Of a DNA stretch of 7,979 nucleotides, positions 6,486-7,979 are shown in pieces. Positions within the stretch are counted from its first letter, which is position 1; the number at the start of each line of letters is the position of its first letter. The DNA is from Dehalococcoidia bacterium. Its GTDB lineage: Bacteria; Chloroflexota; Dehalococcoidia; GIF9; AB-539-J10. The notes beneath the pieces are model-generated. The model was given only the letters and a program-made list of their open reading frames with translations, was not told the DNA's origin and made no database searches. The position numbers were made by a program, and so were the translations under genes. The stretch covers positions 1 through 7,979 of the forward strand of contig JAGMBH010000017.1 in the NCBI GenBank assembly GCA_023129815.1. Direction: 5' to 3'.

Positions 6486-6626
6486 TTATGAATTTTGTGA
6501 AAAAATCTCCTCAACCGGCAACAAAATAGCATTTAAGTTTAAACCTTCGGCATTTACAGCACTGTCCCACAAGAGGCGGACCCTGTCATAATCACCACTA
6601 GCTAAGGTCAAATCAATTTTAGCCAT
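6486..6626 (-). pseudogene. N-terminal remnant of a 4,5-dihydroxyphthalate decarboxylase-like gene
   Basis: A 46-codon frame with an intact start and an early TAA. AGGTGA (6640-6635) sits 8 bases before the ATG, and the ATG is 18 bases after the stop of the iron-sulfur gene, so it was built as the next gene of that operon. The peptide reads MAKIDLTLASGDYDRVRLLW, then a short stretch, then EGLNLNAILLPVEEIF, ending SQNS. The pattern L-x-LA-x-GDYDR ... EG-[IL]-[DN]-L ... LP-x-EEIF is what I recognise at the N-terminus of 4,5-dihydroxyphthalate decarboxylase-like proteins, which have a periplasmic-binding-protein-like fold and are about 300 residues or more. Resemblance stops after EEIF. A one-base shift in the T6 run would add one more Phe (EEIFF) but no further family-like sequence, so loss of the 3' part explains it better than a simple frameshift. 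It could still be expressed as a short peptide. Confidence 0.65.
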
Positions 6627-6644
6627 CTTTAAAATCACCTCGTT

Positions 6645-7979
6645 TTAGATTAATCCCATCGCCTGCGCCACTAGAGTAGCTGGGTGCAAGACCTTAATAC
6701 TACGGAGACGCTGCTTAGACAGACCTACTGTTAGCTGTTTAATGCATGTAGGGCAGCAGGTAACAATAGCCTCGACATCCATGTCTTTTAAAAAGGACAT
6801 TTTACGCTTTAAAATGCATTGCGAGATTTCTAGATTTGTTAACCGCAAACCGCCGCCACCGCCGCAGCAGTAGTCAGCTTCAGGCATTTCTACAAAATCC
6901 AAATCAGGAATAGCTCGAAGCACTTGACGCGGCTCTTCATATATGCCCTGACCCCGTTTAAGCGAACAGGGATCGTGATAAGTAGCCTTTAATTTAAGGC
7001 CTGGCAAACCTTCTAGCGATAAAGAATTCTCTACCAGGAACTCACAAAAATCTTTTACCTCAAAAGGCAATCCATTGCCTGTAACCTTTTGGTAAATTTC
7101 TGGCCAAATTTTTTTAGCACTTAGACCACAACTGCTACAAATTGTTATTACCTGGTTGCAGCTTGCCTTTTTAAAAGCTTCTACGTTTTTAGTAACTAGC
7201 TCCCTTATTTGTTCGTGAGTTCCAACTTCTTTTAAGGGAATACCGCAGCAAACCTGTTCAGGCGGAATGGCTATTTCTATACCCAAATTTTGCAGTACCT
7301 TAACAGCATCTGTAGCAATAGGCATTAGACGAACATCATAATCAATAACGCAGCCAACAAAGAGCCCGACTTTCGTAGCACGTGCATTAGCATTTTGCTC
7401 CAAGAAGGATTTCTTGCCTTTAGGCGGGCGGAGGGATTTTTGGCTATCTTTAACCATCTCTATTAATTGGTTAACAGCCCGTGGGGCCCTGCCATTAGCC
7501 ACCAGCTTTGCGCGTAAAAGCTGGATAATTTCGGCTGGTGCAATACTATGCGGACAGACTTCAGTACATTTACCACAAGCAGTACAGTTATACAATCCAC
7601 TGCTGTAGGCTACTACATCACGGTTCAGTTCGTCGCGCGGGTCAAAGGCATGTCTGGCCAACTGTACCATACCTGCCGGACCTAAATATTCATGTTTATT
7701 TTCATACAATACCGGACAACTGGAAACGCAACAGTAGCATTCTACGCAGCGGCTGGCTACTTTAAAGTTTTCTAAGTCTTCAAGGTCGATTTTTTCCGGC
7801 TGTTTGGCGGGAACATTTACCCGGTCTAAGAATAAACGCAGGCTATCTTTGCGGTTTTCGTATTCCTGCCGGTCAACCATCAAGTCACGGATTACAGGGA
7901 GGTTATCCAGTGGCTCCAGGGTCATTTCTTGTGTGGCAGCTTCCCGGCACATGAGGCCGGGTTTCCCATTGATTTTTGC
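6645..7979 (-). CDS. Fumarate reductase/succinate dehydrogenase-type iron-sulfur subunit fused to CCG domains (TfrB-like), 5'-partial
   Basis: The frame is open to the window edge: 444 residues are visible and the true start lies beyond 7979. The internal ATG at 7952 is not the start, because AKINGKPGLMC just before and across it is the end of the SdhB-type [2Fe-2S] ferredoxin domain (last Cys at visible residue 11). Next come Cys78-x2-Cys81-x2-Cys84-x3-Cys88-Pro and Cys132-x2-Cys135-x2-Cys138-x3-Cys142-Pro. In quinone-linked SdhB/FrdB the second motif lacks the middle Cys and holds [3Fe-4S]; here four Cys predict [4Fe-4S]. Two CCG domains follow (Cys210, Cys244-Cys245-Gly, Cys281-x2-Cys284; Cys338, Cys371-Cys372-Gly, Cys409-x2-Cys412), as in HdrB, where they bind non-cubane clusters. 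This order matches TfrB of methanogen thiol:fumarate reductase. It probably passes electrons to or from an SdhA/FrdA-like flavoprotein that should be encoded upstream. The electron partner (thiol, Hdr-like or quinone) is unknown. Confidence 0.9.
   Translation of the reverse strand, partial: AKINGKPGLMCREAATQEMTLEPLDNLPVIRDLMVDRQEYENRKDSLRLFLDRVNVPAKQPEKIDLEDLENFKVASRCVECYCCVSSCPVLYENKHEYLGPAGMVQLARHAFDPRDELNRDVVAYSSGLYNCTACGKCTEVCPHSIAPAEIIQLLRAKLVANGRAPRAVNQLIEMVKDSQKSLRPPKGKKSFLEQNANARATKVGLFVGCVIDYDVRLMPIATDAVKVLQNLGIEIAIPPEQVCCGIPLKEVGTHEQIRELVTKNVEAFKKASCNQVITICSSCGLSAKKIWPEIYQKVTGNGLPFEVKDFCEFLVENSLSLEGLPGLKLKATYHDPCSLKRGQGIYEEPRQVLRAIPDLDFVEMPEADYCCGGGGGLRLTNLEISQCILKRKMSFLKDMDVEAIVTCCPTCIKQLTVGLSKQRLRSIKVLHPATLVAQAMGLI

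Noticed and set aside
7950..7952. ATG at 7952 as the start of the iron-sulfur gene
   Set aside because: The frame stays open upstream to the window edge, and the residues there (INGKPGL) are the conserved end of the SdhB-type [2Fe-2S] domain, so the gene starts outside the window.

Overview
The window (7,979 bp) is densely coded, and every gene I can support lies on the minus strand, so transcription runs from high to low coordinates. The content suggests an anaerobic bacterium. An uncultured Chloroflexota (Dehalococcoidia-like) or a clostridial relative fits best. The reasons are a fumarate reductase-type iron-sulfur subunit fused to CCG (HdrB-like) domains, a lipoprotein with a long Glu-rich linker after the lipid-modified Cys, and Shine-Dalgarno sites that match the 16S tail very closely. 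The taxonomic call is an inference from gene style, not a proof.

Region 1 (7979 down to 6645) holds the 3' part of a gene whose 5' end lies outside the window. It encodes an SdhB/FrdB-like protein: the end of a [2Fe-2S] domain, two [4Fe-4S] motifs, then two CCG domains. This is the layout of TfrB, the thiol:fumarate reductase subunit B of methanogens. Eighteen bases after its stop, with a perfectly placed ribosome binding site, begins a 46-codon remnant (6626-6486). It looks like the N-terminus of a 4,5-dihydroxyphthalate decarboxylase-like protein cut off just after its conserved PVEEIF segment. This is probably a deletion or rearrangement junction.

Region 2 (6485-6354) is a short non-coding leader with two strong Shine-Dalgarno sequences. 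Region 3 (6353-1611) is a complete branched-chain/hydrophobic amino acid type (HAAT) ABC importer in the order binding lipoprotein, livH, livM, livG, livF. The permease and ATPase genes overlap one another. A strong inverted-repeat structure sits between the binding protein gene and livH.

Region 4 (1556-1) carries pxpA (5-oxoprolinase subunit A) and a D-glutamate cyclase-like DUF1445/YcsI gene, overlapping by an ATGA. They follow livF after 54 bp and are probably in the same operon. Together the importer and the two metabolic genes look like an uptake-and-use cassette for 5-oxoproline, glutamate-derived lactams or a related compound. PxpB and PxpC are not in view and could lie beyond position 1. 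I found no tRNA, rRNA, CRISPR array, insertion sequence or transcription regulator.
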